A stretch of 64,000 nt of DNA from Selaginella moellendorffii (lineage: Eukaryota > Streptophyta > Lycopodiopsida > Selaginellales > Selaginellaceae): assembly GCF_000143415.4 (NCBI RefSeq), contig NW_003314274.1, forward strand, positions 2,605,859-2,669,858. Reading direction: 5' to 3'. Each line of letters starts with the position of its first letter. Position 1 is the first letter of the stretch. A program made the position numbers and the translations under genes. This document shows, one piece after another, positions 1-12,458 of this stretch. The notes beneath the pieces were generated by a model. It was not told the origin of the DNA, did not search any database, and worked only from the letters and a program-made list of their open reading frames with translations.

Positions 1-884
1 TTTGATCTTTTCTTCAATAGTGATGCATAGTTTGTATAAATTCTTTGATATTGTTCTAGATTTTTTTGCAATTATATTATCTTAATCGCTAAGCATGACT
101 AAAATATCCAGCTAGTTTAAAAGGGTAAATCAACTTTTAAAACATACAGAAGTTAATGGTTTCCAAATAGAACACAATTATGTGTCATATTTGTGAGAAT
201 GATGAAGGAAAGATAGAGAATAACATTTCTAAAAATATTTATATTAGATATTTAATAAAAGATAAAATATTAATACACCTCTAAAAGCTTTTCAACCAAA
301 ACATGCTTTAGCATTAGATCAAGCTTGTGTAAGACATTTTGTATTCATAATATATAAGATGTCTACTATGAAAAATAAATGATGAAGAGACAAAATACTT
401 GTGAAAGAAAAACATTGAATAAGGAGGAGGAAAGGTCATAGAAATACAAGATTAAAATACTAAAAATACTTGTTTATATGAACTTCTCATGAATAAGGAG
501 GAGGAAAGCTCATAGAAATACATCAAAATTATAATTAGGTGATATCATGCTAGTAAACTATATATAGAAGGTATGATTTCAAAAGCCTTTGGAAATTCTT
601 AAACATTTCACACTTTTCTACAAGATTGTCTCTAGCCAAAAGATTCAAAATCATATATTACTAAAAATCTAGAAAAGTTAAAATACATTAGTTATAAATT
701 ATTCAATACGACTTATTATTCAGCAATTATATAAAGAAGAACATGATTATAAACATACTTAGATCTGACATATTAATATGTTCATAATAATATTATTTTT
801 ATATGTCACTTTATTTAATGCTGTATAAGAACTTATCAATATATAATAAAACATAATATTATTTTATTTTTTATTTACATTGTG
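1..884. other. AT-rich intergenic DNA, no gene seen
   Basis: Very AT-rich sequence with no open frame of convincing length or composition on either strand. A short phrase (AATAAGGAGGAGGAAAG) occurs twice, near 420 and 494. I see no RNA gene or promoter that I can defend. Confidence 0.6.
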
Positions 885-1310
885 AATTAGGTCTTATTAT
901 TTCATTTTATCCTCTCTACTTCTTCATTCTATTGTATTATAAATTATATTATTTATAAAATAATTATAAAATTAGATCTAACATATTACAATATTCATGA
1001 ATATATTTTATATATGTTGTTGGCATAAACGTTTTTATTATCATTTGTGAATAAAGTCTTATTATTGCATTCTATCCTCTCAACTTCTTCATTCTATTGT
1101 ATTATAAATTATATTTTTATAAACTAATTATAAAATTGGATCTAACATATTACAATATTCATGAATATATTTTATATATGTTCTTGACATAAAAAAATTT
1201 ATTATCTTTTGTGCATAAAGTCTTATTATTGCATTTTATTCTCTCTACTTCTTCATTCTATTGTATTTTAAATTAGATTTTTTATAAAATAATTATAAAA
1301 TTAGATATAC
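885..1310. repeat. Tandem repeat, about 165-bp unit, 2.6 copies
   Basis: Three consecutive units start near 885, 1043 and 1209. Each begins with TTGTGNATAAAGTCTTATTATT-like sequence, contains CTACTTCTTCATTCTATTG, and the first two end in the ATTCATGAATATATTTTATA block. The third stops at about 1310. Diverged relatives lie near 41.2-41.5 kb, so the unit comes from a dispersed AT-rich repeat. Confidence 0.75.
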
Positions 1311-3630
1311 ATTTGCGCTTGCTTCAGCCACCAAAAGAATGCATTTTTGAGTGTCTAAAAGAAGCTCTAGTGGGATAATCACAGTATCCTTTCATTCATT
1401 TTCACTATCTATAATTGCCTGGGGAGCTCAACTTCTTATAGTCCATATTGTGTTATGTCATTTATCTTCAAAATCCACCATGATGATCTTGAGGCAGTTA
1501 TAATGTGGCAAAGTATAACTGGGTCATCTTCCTCTGTTTTGAATTTAAATTTCTAGCCATACATTTATCTGTAATTATACTTATATATGTTCTAATTAAT
1601 TATAAACTACAATTTAAATGTGCAAGTTTTATTCACTATAAAATCTATAATAGCATATTCATATAATATGATAATAATGATATATACTTTATCCAATGGC
1701 AACATTTCGAAATGCCATCCCATACATGTCCATATTTGTCTTTATACAAATGTTGAGCAAAATTATGTTCAATACCTTGAGATAGGTGAGATAGGTGAGA
1801 TACCTTCAATAATTACAATAGATGCAAATCCAAAGAAATTTTTCTTACCATAATTCCTTTTATTCACTAAATTTGTGCATACTGGATTAGATATGGCAAA
1901 TTATCATCACATATGAGTCTTTAATTGTCTGTGTTGAAATTTAAAAATGTTTAAAGTCATAATAATGTTTGAAAACAACTCTCAACACAACCTAAATAAT
2001 AAGTTAAGCTTACTCTTATTAAAAGCTTGACTTTAGCAACACATTGCTATATAGCCAAATATATCAATTTAGTTGATTGGAAATGAATGGAATGAAATTA
2101 CTTGCATAGAAAGATATGTGAATTTATGGTTCATGAGTTTTATGCAGCGTAAAACTCAAGGATCAATCTAGCCAAGTAGCACTTTAGTTTTATGTTTGCA
2201 AGTTATAGCTTTCTTGCCAGGTCTGGAGCTTTGTTGCAAGATTTACAGTGATTTTGGTATTAGTAAAGACGTGAAGCATGTTTTTAGCTGTTTTGGCAAA
2301 GCTTTGGCAAAAACATGATTAAATTGTAGCAAGTCCCTACAGATTTTATTTTTTATTTGAATTTTGAGTTGTTTCATAAGATTCCTGAAAAGCATCAAAA
2401 GATCATGGAATACCGTTGAGATAAACCAACTTACTTTCCTATCCAAACTCTAGGAATTTGTAAAACCGTCACCATCAAACCAGTAGCGAATCACAATTTT
2501 TCCACAGTGGAATCTGGAAGAGAAAAGCATTGGCGATGGTAAGATTTCCTTACCAAAGCTCCAGTTGCCCCAGCATTCTCAAAGTGCTTTGGAAGAGATG
2601 TTGCAAGCCTCAAGCTGCCCCGCTTCACACTCTCAAGTTGGGACATGACCACCTATCGATGTTGGACTCGTTTGTGGACACCACCTAACAAGAAATAGAA
2701 CAAGTGAAAGCAACGAGCAAGCACTTCACAGTTTATACCCCTCTTCGTGGCAGGCCTGTAGCTTTTGCATCATAGAAGTGTAAAGTAGGGACCATGTATT
2801 AGCACCCACTCTGCAAAAGAGAGTCGATTAGGAAGGATTCTAGCAGTGTATCACGTCAGTGTTCACAAGGCAGCTGTCAAAGTTGAAAGCTGCAACCTAG
2901 TCTGACAACGTTCCACTATTATCTAGCTGCAAATCGAGTAAAAGTACCGTGATCCTGTGCATTATCATAAGAGAAGCTTACATTGTTCACGAGTAAAATG
3001 ACTCCCAATGGACAGAGATGCCTCCTATGCGTCTTGAAAGATGAATACCATCCAAAAGCGTTAATTGCCAAACGCAAACCTTGTAGCATGTAAGGAACTT
3101 GAGATGGTCCAAGCTGGACAACTTCATGCCAAGCTGTCGAGTTTCCCTTGGCACGACAGCTTTCCCCTCAGAGACAAATCTTTTTACAGCTCACTTCTCC
3201 CTGTAGCATATCCTTCATAATAGTTTGATCCGAAGCCTGTACAAATCAGAAAGCTCTCTTGTCTCATCGCATTCTGCAAAAAAAAAGTACTTTCAATGCA
3301 GCAAAGCCTTTGGCCTTGAGAACACCCATGACAGGAGAGCTTGGATCTCCAAAATGCATTTGGAGTGATGCCTTCTGCAAGAAGAAGAAAAGAAAGAAAT
3401 TGCTAGAAAAGAATGGAAAATCTTTACCAGTCATGTCAATCCCGACGCCCTTGCTCACAATGCCAATCGCCCCTGGCAAGTTTGAGATTCCAATGCTTGC
3501 ATGGCAACCTACCAAATAACACATACTCAACAACGAAGCCCGTGAGGGCCTACACAGGGCATCCAATCTGTAATTTGTGTAGGAGTGTCTTCACTTGAGC
3601 AGGTTGAGTGTCCGGTTGAGTTTCTATTAC
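1311..3630. other. Intergenic DNA with possible decayed exons
   Basis: From about 2.45 kb the base composition rises and the sequence looks like worn exons and introns on the minus strand, including a frame near 3,264-3,566 with residues such as GCHASIGISNLPGAIG. No continuous gene can be assembled and I do not recognise the product. Nothing supportable lies in 1.3-2.4 kb. Confidence 0.35.
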
Positions 3631-3909
3631 CTCTATCGAGAGTCTTCTTGCTTCATCTTTGGTTATTTGGACGTTTTGTGTGCTTTCTCTGAACCTATGT
3701 TGGTAATCAGTTACAGATTGAGAAAGCTCCACGTTTCTCTTGAGTATTGAGCTCCTTTGTAATCTCTGTAATTTGCAATTTTTATGACAGCAACGCACGA
3801 ATATCACCGACTTTCAGACTCTTGCGTCATCAACGCCAGCTTTTCCTTTGCAAATGTTGCACCTGCCTCATCTCGAGTGCATTCAACACGAGCTGAAGTA
3901 AGACTATGC
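3631..3909 (-). pseudogene. Relic of a coiled-coil protein gene (two exons)
   Basis: On the minus strand an exon at 3,909-3,808 is bounded by a plausible acceptor (TTTTCCACAG). A 42-nt GT...AG intron (3,807-3,766) separates it from a second exon at 3,765-3,631, which ends at a GTAAT donor. The second exon reads as a charged, helix-forming stretch (for example VELSQSVTDYQHRFRES) typical of long coiled-coil proteins; a nuclear-basket NUA/TPR-like protein is one possibility. The two exons do not join in a single clean frame, so the gene is probably decayed. The 42-nt intron fits the tiny-intron style of the DRC5 gene at 43.9 kb. The product name is a guess. Confidence 0.3.
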
Positions 3910-4789
3910 CTGTGGAAAACAAATGAGAATGACAATAGTCACCTGTCGACTCCCCTTCAGCTGTTTTCATATGCTCCAGAGCAACATTGAGCTGCTTACG
4001 TCATTCATCTTAGAAGAGCTCATAAATTAACAAACGATTTGAAAGAAAACATCAAATTACATGTGATGTTTCCATTAGGCTCCTTACATCTCGTCCATAC
4101 CATCTAAAAATAAGGAACGAGAAATGTAAGAAAAAAGCTACAGAAAAGAAAATGAACATAAAGGACGTGCTCCAGGTGCTACTACAAATGTAGAACGAAT
4201 TCCTCACTCCTCTTCATAGAGTCTTTTATAACCTGGATACAAAATATGTATAGACCTCTTGAGACAAAAAGAAACTTACAGTTCCTCAGCCCTTTTCAGA
4301 ACCATGGCTAGGTGCTTCGTCTTCTACCTTTTAGGCAAGACTTTAATTCTTCCTAAAACAAAACCATCAGCAAGGCACATTTTGAGCTCTAGTCATTTAC
4401 TCTCAGTTCTTGCTCCTTTTCATTTTGTTTCCACCAGAACATGTGTAAGGGCACGAAGCTTGGTGTTGAGCCATGGATATCCTTGAACGTCAACTGTAGG
4501 AAAAGAGTATCGTACAATGCAATAAATTAGACTAAAATAAATGAAACTTTCGTCCATAAAATTAAAGTGTCACTACACCAGATATTCTGGCAATGGCTGC
4601 AAAAACATCATCATATCTAGGGGGAAGAAAATAGAAGAAATACAATATGGGGTTTCTTGAATTCTCATTTGCAGATAATCTATATGCAATTGCAAGATCT
4701 CAACACCTGCCAGGGAGAGAAAAAGTCAAGAGGACAGAGAGAGATGTCAGTACTTTATGGGTCCATGTGGCTGACTGGTTCCACAGAAA
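3910..4789. other. No supportable gene
   Basis: The DNA is mixed-composition and probably contains intron or exon debris related to the preceding relic. No frame is long enough or has a recognisable motif. Confidence 0.4.
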
Positions 4790-4817
4790 CATTGCTCTGC
4801 AATGAAGACCTCATCAT

Positions 4818-4848
<31 letters not shown>

Positions 4849-5032
4849 TTTCCTGCTAGCGATGACTGATGCTCTCTCCCACACCCTAAAAGACATTTGA
4901 AATTTTTTATGATCCCAAAAGTCACGACTCTCCATTATTTAATCTCAACCATTAGATTTTTGGCATATGCCCAGAATAAGCATCCCCAGCATATGCTATT
5001 ATTATACTAACCCTTTCATTTAAATATGAGTA
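4790..5032. repeat. Dispersed repeat R1, copy 1
   Basis: The unit starts at CTCTGCAATGAAGACCTCATCA, runs through a (CA)n tract at 4,818-4,841, a CTGCTAGCGATGACTGA segment and TATGATCCCAAAAGTCACGA, and ends at ATTTAAATATGAGTA. Other copies are at 11,455-11,672 and, split by the composite retroelement, at 11,885-11,959 plus 31,148-31,375. It supplies the empty-site reference for the 19-kb insertion. Its class is unknown. The open frame across it is an accident of the CA tract. Confidence 0.75.
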
Positions 5033-5060
5033 CTAGCAAAAGTCCCAGCTACGCTGGGAG
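5033..5060 (-). mobile_element. Probable Helitron 3' terminus
   Basis: Read on the minus strand, a 7-bp stem, 3-nt loop hairpin (TCCCAGC-GTA-GCTGGGA) is followed by six bases and CTAG, with T as the next host base. This is the layout of a plant Helitron 3' end. The same R1 repeat at 11,672 lacks it and reads GAGTA|TGATAT, an A|T target. A degenerate version lies beside R1 at 31,373-31,400. The far end is not identified; the element would extend rightward on the + strand. Confidence 0.4.
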
Positions 5061-7210
5061 CATCATATTTATTTCTGATGATTTGGTAATTTCAAAGAGT
5101 TGTAATCATAATTGTAATTTTTAACATATTTATATTAATAACATACATAGATAAACAAAATATAATATTTATAATGAAAGTTCCTTTTACATAATATATG
5201 TTTAATATATGTTTACAATTATATATATGCTTAATATATAAATTATTATTATATTATAACATGCTATATTATAATGTATATATAAAAAATTTAGTATCAT
5301 GATTTTTATGATATTAAAATATTATAGAATAAGTTATTAATATCTTAACTTATAATTTATAGTATAATTTGTGTAACCAGAAGCCCATGCATGCATTGTC
5401 AAAGTGTGGAATACAAATAAATTTCCTATTCTATCTACATGATCAACAAGAAATAGATGTGACTCACTCTTATTGTCTAATGCTAGCTTGCAATAGTGCT
5501 GGTTGGATGGTGTCACCCTAATAACTTGGATATGAGCATACATCACTTTTTTTCTCCATGACAAGTTGGCACATTGTGGCAGCATTACATCTTGAATCTC
5601 TATCAGATTCTCATCACTATCAAGCTTCAAAAAAGCTAATCAGCTCACTACTCTGCCCTAAATTACCCTAATGCCTGGCTAGATAAAGAAAATATATCTT
5701 AGCCCACATATCAATGTAGTGTTCAAATGGCCAGTCCCGCATGTAGAGCTTCCGCATTGGAAACAATTTTTCAAAGATATTTGTCATCACAATGTCTGCT
5801 TTCCATTGAAAAAAAATGCAAAGGAGAAGAACATGATAATGCGTTGAGAGAAAAAAATACAAGAAACAACCTTGTGTTTCTTTAAGTTAGATTCACTGTT
5901 TGTTTCAGAGTTCAAGTAAAAAAGGTTACTCACGAAAAGAATAGCAGATTGTATAATTTATGATGTTGAAGTACATCCACACTTTCATACTTCGCATTTA
6001 TACATTTTTATAAGTACTTAAATTTATTCTCTAATATAATATCTGCAGTCAAAAAAGCTATATGTCTATTAATACCAAATTATAATAGTGCATTAGTATT
6101 TGCATCAATAGGTGCAAACATTGAAGAGATTGCAGTAGGTGGCCCTTATTATTTTAAAATACATGGACAAGTTTATTATAATATTGGTTTATTCACAGTT
6201 ATATATTTTAGATACTGCTTAAGCAGCAGAAATAAGTATGGTAAATAAGTATTGAAATAATAAAATCAGCGATATGATTTGTGATTTTTCCAGAACATTT
6301 GCTTGTGCTTCATCAGCATTTCACTTAACAAGTTTTTGTCAACTCATCCATGATGTTTTGCATTTTATCTAACACTTATTTTGCTTTTACTTTTGATTGT
6401 TGCCTACTTGACGGTTTGTTTGCATGGTTGGTTGTGTAGAATTTATTGTCTTTATCCATCTTCCTCTTGCCACTTTTTATGCTTAGAAGCTTAATACATA
6501 CATAGGTAAACTTCATGTTTATGTTAAGCATTAGTCCTTAATTCTTACCATCACATCTCACCATTGTGGAGTTATCATTCTCCATCTCTTCAAAAATTTG
6601 GAGAGGTATCGTTTGAATCAACCTAACTTCTTTTGAGCCATCCATCAAAACTCTTATTCAGTTTCTATATAATAGTTGTGCTAACAGTGCATATACACGT
6701 GACTTAGATAGAAAATAAAGAGATAGTTTGAATTCAAGTCTTGGCAATAATGAAGCTCCTACAAAGCACAGAACTCATATGCTCACATTTCACACACTTA
6801 AGCATATCCATCGCCACCTTTTGATCATCTCTCCAAGTCCTCGTGAACTTTACAGGCACTAAGCAGTCACTAAGAAGTGAATGACATTCTCTTGATGAAC
6901 CTATCTGCATCTTGTATTAGTTTAGTTCTCTTGAGAAAGTCTGCCACAGTACGTGCTCGTGTGATAAGTCCACATTATCCACATTCTCATTATCATCAGG
7001 ATCATACAAGAGTGGAAGTGCCTGGAAATTTAGAAGCAGAGAAAACATTGTTCAAGTTATTACTTTCTGATCATCCCCAGAGGAAATAAGTGAAGAGTTA
7101 GGCAGCACACTGAGTACAAGAGTCACCACATCTGTGATCCATACGCCCCAAATAGTTGAGAACCGTATGGAACTGTTTGCAGGACTTTCCCAGAGGCTGA
7201 TTATTCAAAG
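5061..7210. other. AT-rich DNA, nothing supportable
   Basis: This may include the body of the Helitron-like element ending at 5,033, but no Rep/helicase frame is present. Minus-strand frames of 64-97 codons near 5.3-5.9 kb show no recognisable motif. Confidence 0.4.
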
Positions 7211-7213
7211 CCA

Positions 7214-7654
7214 ATGTTGTTGTTGTCCTTGTGTTCTCCACCACATCATATGCAGGAAAGACAAAGACAAATAGGGATCATCATAACAATCTGCTCGAGG
7301 CTACCCCACCATCTGGAGATGATTCCAGTGGAGTGGTTCCATAAAGCTTCTCGATCTAGGCCCCAAGAACATGTTATATTGAAATCCCTAGCAATGGCAC
7401 TACCACAGAGAATGCTACCGCCCCAACTCCATGCTCAAGCCCTGGAAGAATGCGTGAAGCCCTATCTTCCGCCTGCTATGAGAGTTCTAAACAGCACGGG
7501 AGGGATTTTTCTTGGTGGGTTCCTCTTCGCAGTGAATGGATTCTCTTTAGTGAGTGTGCAGTTCCATGTGCTGATATCAGTAGCACTAAAGAGGAGGAAA
7601 ATTCTGTACTGGGACAGCGAGCATAACTGCGAGTGTGCTCTCATATTTACATGA
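7214..7654 (+). other. Unrecognised 146-codon open frame
   Basis: This is the longest uninterrupted frame outside the transposons. The C-terminal half has a hydrophobic stretch (GGIFLGGFLFAVNGFSLVSV) that could span a membrane. A second frame over the same bases (around 7,270-7,480) also has protein-like composition. The region may therefore be a decayed exon read in the wrong frame. I do not recognise either reading, and no splice structure or family motif supports it. Confidence 0.15.
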
Positions 7655-10600
7655 TTCTGACTCTGCGCAAGCGTGGAATTTAAGTAAGCTTTTGCGAAAG
7701 TGACCGTGAGTGATATGGTGTAAGGTTTGTATTGCTTACTTGTTGCTTAGTGCTTCAACAGGAATACCGGAGGAGAAGAGACATCTTGCGACAGGCCAAC
7801 TATAGGCTCCATGGTTCATGTGGAGTACACAGCCTGATTATGTAGAGGAGCTGTTGATATCAATGTAGAGAAGCAAGGTGACTTTGAGCTTGAACTGAGC
7901 AGTGGGCTTGTACTTGGCCTTCTCAACACATATGTTACTGTTATGTGTGTTGGTCAGAGTGCTCACTTAGAGCAAAGAGGGAAAGACATTTGCTATTTTT
8001 GTAGCCAGTCAAGGGTAGGAGACACCTTATATAAAATGTAGTATTACAACACAAATACAATTGAATCTGGCACCACTTCACTTAATTTGTCCTCAGACAT
8101 GTGATGCTGATAGTAATTGGATTTGTACAGCACCGTGTCCCTGTAGAGAAACGCATGGTCATCATTACCACTTCTAGAGCTGCTGCTCTGGATCACTGCC
8201 ACCACGTTGAAGCTCACCTTGCCACTCAGAAATGACTCCAAAGTGATAGAGCAAACCAGGACCTCATGAATCTCTGCTGCTCCTGGGTGATGACGGACCC
8301 TGTAAGATCTTCATCCCTGTCCCTTGTGAGATCTTCGTCCCTGTCCCTCGCACTGCCCTTCTCACCTGGCCGCTACGTACATGTGACTGATCCCAAACTG
8401 GTGGAGGATTCTCATGGCCTTGAGATCTTCTCACTGGTGATGCTGCTGCTGCTACTGCTGTAATTCCGACTGCAAATCTCCTCTCTCTCTCCAGCCACTG
8501 CTGTCGTTGATCAGATAGCGATATGTAGTGGTGCTTAAATTTTGTATCCTGGATCCACACGAGAATGACGTGATAGCAAAGAGCAAGACTTACCTGTAGC
8601 ATTAAGTCGACTCTACCATTGGGACTTCTAGATAGCCTTTCTGTCACCATACTGCCGTAAAAAACTGTAACAAAACAATACCCCAACCGAAGAACTTCCT
8701 CTAGCTTTGATAGCAAAACTTACAAAGCACTATGTTTACCTGTATCCCAAGATATTCACTGACTTTCTCCAAAAAGAATAGATATCAGAGGTTCCACTCT
8801 GTAATCAAGACGAAAGGATAAATGTAAACACTGCTAACACGGCAGTATATTGATACCTGTAAGCGACAGGATCATATGGGTGAAATATGTTCATCATTTG
8901 CCTGCATGCTGGCTTTTTTTCTTCAATGCCTTCATCTTCCCAGTACTCCTGACCTGTTCTTTTGCAAACACATTCAATTTACCATGGGCTGGTAGTGGGA
9001 ATTGCAAGAGGTATTGGTATGTAACATCATCATCTAATCTGGGAATTAGTGCAGTTGTTGCCATGGTTAAGGGACCTATTTGCCCTGAATTCAAGAGGCA
9101 TGACAAACCTTCCTCTTGCTATAACAGTTCTTTGGCAATCAACATTAAGAAAGCTAAGGCAATGATCAGGTAGGCAGTTTTTCTTTGAGGTTAATAGTAA
9201 ATGGATTGATCCATGAAGTGTGCAATGGGTGGCGATGGTGATGGGATGACCAGGGTCTATCACCACTTACCTCTATTCAATGTATCTCTTGCATTTTTCT
9301 TGATGCCCATACCCAAGAATCAGTAGCATGAGTTCAACATAAAATAGTTAAATTGACATTCTTTCAGCAGGCAAAGCCCTCAATGGTGATTAGAGCTTAA
9401 TTTTCCATTTCTTATGTAGAGTGTTATGCATGTCCCATCATCATGAAGCTATTATCTACAAGTTTCTCAAGTTATATTTTCATCCAGCCCAACTTGGGCT
9501 CCAGATGTTTTCCTTTGGAGGCTGCATCTCCTCTGGGATTCATAGCAGTCTTGAAGCTCTCTGATGATTCTGGGACTTCAAATGGAAGGCAAGCACTGCC
9601 TTTGCCACTGTCACTGTCTATTATACATGATGACCAGTTTCAGAGACTATGGCTAAGTTTCTGGACATGAGATGTAGGAGAAGTTCCTAAGTGGTGATCA
9701 TTGAAAATGTGGTCACTGGTACAGAAGTGACTGAAAAGCTGAAAAGAAGTAAACTCTGACCAACAGGCTATATGTAATGATTCTTGTGCACATAACGCAT
9801 TTCAGCTTCTAAAGATGGTGATTTTCTTTAATGCACGTAAGAATGTTGCTTACAAATGATGAACTTGTAGCTTCTTGAATTCTTCTTTTATAATTTAAGT
9901 GTATTATTTGAGTGTGAGGTTGAGGAAGGCCGACAAAGTTTCTGGTTGGTGTCTCAGCATTTATTTTAATAGCTTCATTCATTCCATGTAATTTTTTTTT
10001 TTGCGTTTTTGTGTATGCCCAAACACAAATGGTTCAGGTGATAAGTTTCCATGACATGGAATAAATTTTAAGTTTGTCTTGTAGAAATCTCACATCACTT
10101 TATGTTCCATGTGACAGTTTTGATTGCTGTTGGCATGGAGGCTCAATGCTTTGCTTAGCCGGATACAGCTCCACACGTGATGAAGTACGCTCCAAAGCTG
10201 TCCTCGGATTTTCAGGACCAGGTCTGGACCTCGCTTTGTGATCTGGTACGTTTGTTTGCAAGCAAAAATCAGGTTTGTATACAAACAATAATTTATCGAA
10301 TGTTACCTCTTTCCATTGAATCCACAACTATTTTCTTCGGCATTATTTGTGAGTCTCAGTACCTCCAATCACATCATTGTTGACAATGTGGAAGCATCTA
10401 AAAGCAAAATAAAAAACGTTTATCCAGTTTAGGAAAGACAAAATCATAAGAAAAGAAGAGGAGGCTAACCTTGTCTGCAGTGTAATCACCATTGTGTCAC
10501 AGAAGTACAATTAAAGTGTAATCGTCCATTGTGTCCCAACTGTAGGAGTACAATTGACGACTCAAGCATGAGAAAAACCAGTTGATTACAGCCTTAATGC

Positions 10601-11454
10601 ATCAAAGTAAACAATCTGGAAGAATTATCAAATTAGGAATACATGCACACAAAGACTCATCTCTCACATTCACATCAATTGGGAGTGCCATCGCTCTCAA
10701 TTCCATCCAAATAGCAATCTTCACATACTTCCTCCTTTGTTGAATCAGCAGTCTTGAAAGCTCCAGGACTACAAGTTCTCTGGAAAAGAATACTAAGATC
10801 GCCAAGAAGAACACATTATGTTACCAAGAGTCAGAAGAAGAAACCACGAGGGACTACATGAAAATACCAGTCCACAACTCCAGTCTGCAATTCGTAGAAC
10901 TGCTCAAGTTTTCTTCCTTGGACATTGTGCCTTAAAATGTCGTGCTCTTGGCTATGGCAAGCACTGATCCCATTTGAGGTGTTTGACAAGATGCCCTGAG
11001 CATGGTACTGCAGCGGATGCTGATGGATTGGATGGATCTGCGCCAGGGCAATGGTTAGAGTAAGGGCGTAGCCACCAAGATCCTTTGGGGCTCAAGAGCA
11101 AATCCCTGCAAATTGTGGTGACTACTGGCAGCCATCTGCTGGACAAGCTGCAATGCTGCTGGGAGAAAATATGATCAACTCAAGAACACGAAAAGAGGGA
11201 TTTGTTTTATCAATGGTGCAATACTTTCTGGGAAGAGATCTCAACAATCAACAGAGCTTGTGCACAACATATCACAAAACCAAACCGGGATGCTGAGTGA
11301 AAAATGCGTACCTTATGGCCGAAAACATGCCAAGCTTTCGCTGCTGGGCTCGATACATAAGGAAAGATAAAATAGCAGCCCAGAAAAAGAGAATTGCTTA
11401 TACCAGGATAAAAAATAAACAAGGTCGGGCCCTGAATCAATCCAGGGCACATGA
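7655..11454. other. Low-information DNA, possible gene debris
   Basis: Scattered frames of 60-150 codons occur on both strands, for example 8,264-8,716 on the minus strand. None has a domain I recognise. Several splice-like junctions hint at old exons. No LTR, tRNA or rRNA signature was found. Confidence 0.4.
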
Positions 11455-11672
11455 TTCCAAAGGAGAGAGAGAGAGAGAGAGCCTTCTTGCTACCAACGCT
11501 CGTCGCTTTCCTCCCTGCCCTAAAAGCTATTTGAAATTTTTTATGATCCCAAAAGTCACGACTCTCCATTGTTTAATCTCAGACGTTAGATTTTGGCATA
11601 TGCCCAGAATAAGTGTTGCCAGTATATGCTATTATTATACCGGCTCTTTCATTTAAATATATGAGTATGATA
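11455..11672. repeat. Dispersed repeat R1, copy 2 (Helitron-free)
   Basis: Begins with a (GA)n tract where copy 1 has (CA)n, then shares TATGATCCCAAAAGTCACGA and GGCATATGCCCAGAATAAGTG with the other copies, ending ATTTAAATATATGAGTA. It continues directly into TGATATGATG, giving the uninterrupted A|T site that copies 1 and 3 lack. Confidence 0.7.
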
Positions 11673-11884
11673 TGATGATGATGACAATCAAAACTTACAG
11701 AGACTCACAGCCAAGTATCCAGTGGGAAGAAAACTGCAGACCTCATAGTCATATTCCTTAGTGAGTCCATCCATGTGTATACCTCTAGAGGAAGAATTTA
11801 GACGAGCAACATGATGTTTAAAATGGAATTACCTTCAAAATTGTTCCATGGTTCTTTGATTGGAAAGTATGATCTGAAATCAAC

Positions 11885-11959
11885 TACTGAGGTGCTCTGC
11901 AATGAAGACCTCATCAAACACACACACACACACACACACACAGAGGCGCAGAGAGACAA
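11885..11959. repeat. R1 copy 3, left part, with target-site duplication
   Basis: CTCTGCAATGAAGACCTCATCA followed by a (CA)n tract matches the left half of R1 copy 1; the right half resumes at 31,143. The last five bases, GACAA (11,955-11,959), are repeated at 31,143-31,147. The 19.2-kb composite therefore lies in a single pre-existing R1 copy. Confidence 0.8.
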
Positions 11960-12458
11960 TGTCGTGAATGTGACTTCGGGTATCGAAAGATACTTGTCGA
12001 CCGGTCCTTACGGGACACTCTTTCCTTACTGCCATGACGCAGGGAGGTCGGTACTGCTGGTTCCCTTTATTGGCCCCTCTTGTCCAAGTGTTAGTAAACT
12101 GGACTTAGCATCTGTATTTGGCCGGAAGAGCATAAGGACGGAATTCCTAAGTGTCTATTTGGCCAAGCATACTTGGCCCGGCTTCTTAGTTCTCTTGTGC
12201 TCTGTCTTGCACTGGCTTGGCAAGAACCCTCGCGTATTGAGACTAGTCCCTCAATATCGTTGGATGATAGCTTACCGTGTTTGCCAAACACCCTCGCTAT
12301 CATACCCTTAGTGTTGGTCTCATTTCGGTCCCATATGCTATTTATAGAAAGTGTCTAGATTTGCTCATTTGGCATATCTACAGAATGTAGAGAGTGGCCT
12401 AAACACAATGGTGTTCGTCCCGTGTCCAAATTTGCAATCTAAGGCCATTCCATATTTA
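11960..12458 (+). repeat. B-family LTR, left end (L1)
   Basis: A 499-bp LTR from TGTCGTGAATGTGACTT to CCATATTTA. It has a TATA-like CTATTTATAGAAAG about 110 bp before its end and an inverted repeat GGCCAAG-CATA-CTTGGCC. The other copies in this composite are 15,812-16,308 (+), 25,472-25,968 (-) and 30,645-31,142 (-). All four share the same 3' boundary next to several different sequences, which supports ATTTA as the true end despite the lack of a terminal CA. Confidence 0.75.

Noticed and set aside
4747-4935. Shared frame beginning MESRDFWDHKKFQ in the R1 copies
   Set aside because: It runs into the (CA)n tract (CVCVCV) and diverges between copies; better explained as repeat DNA.
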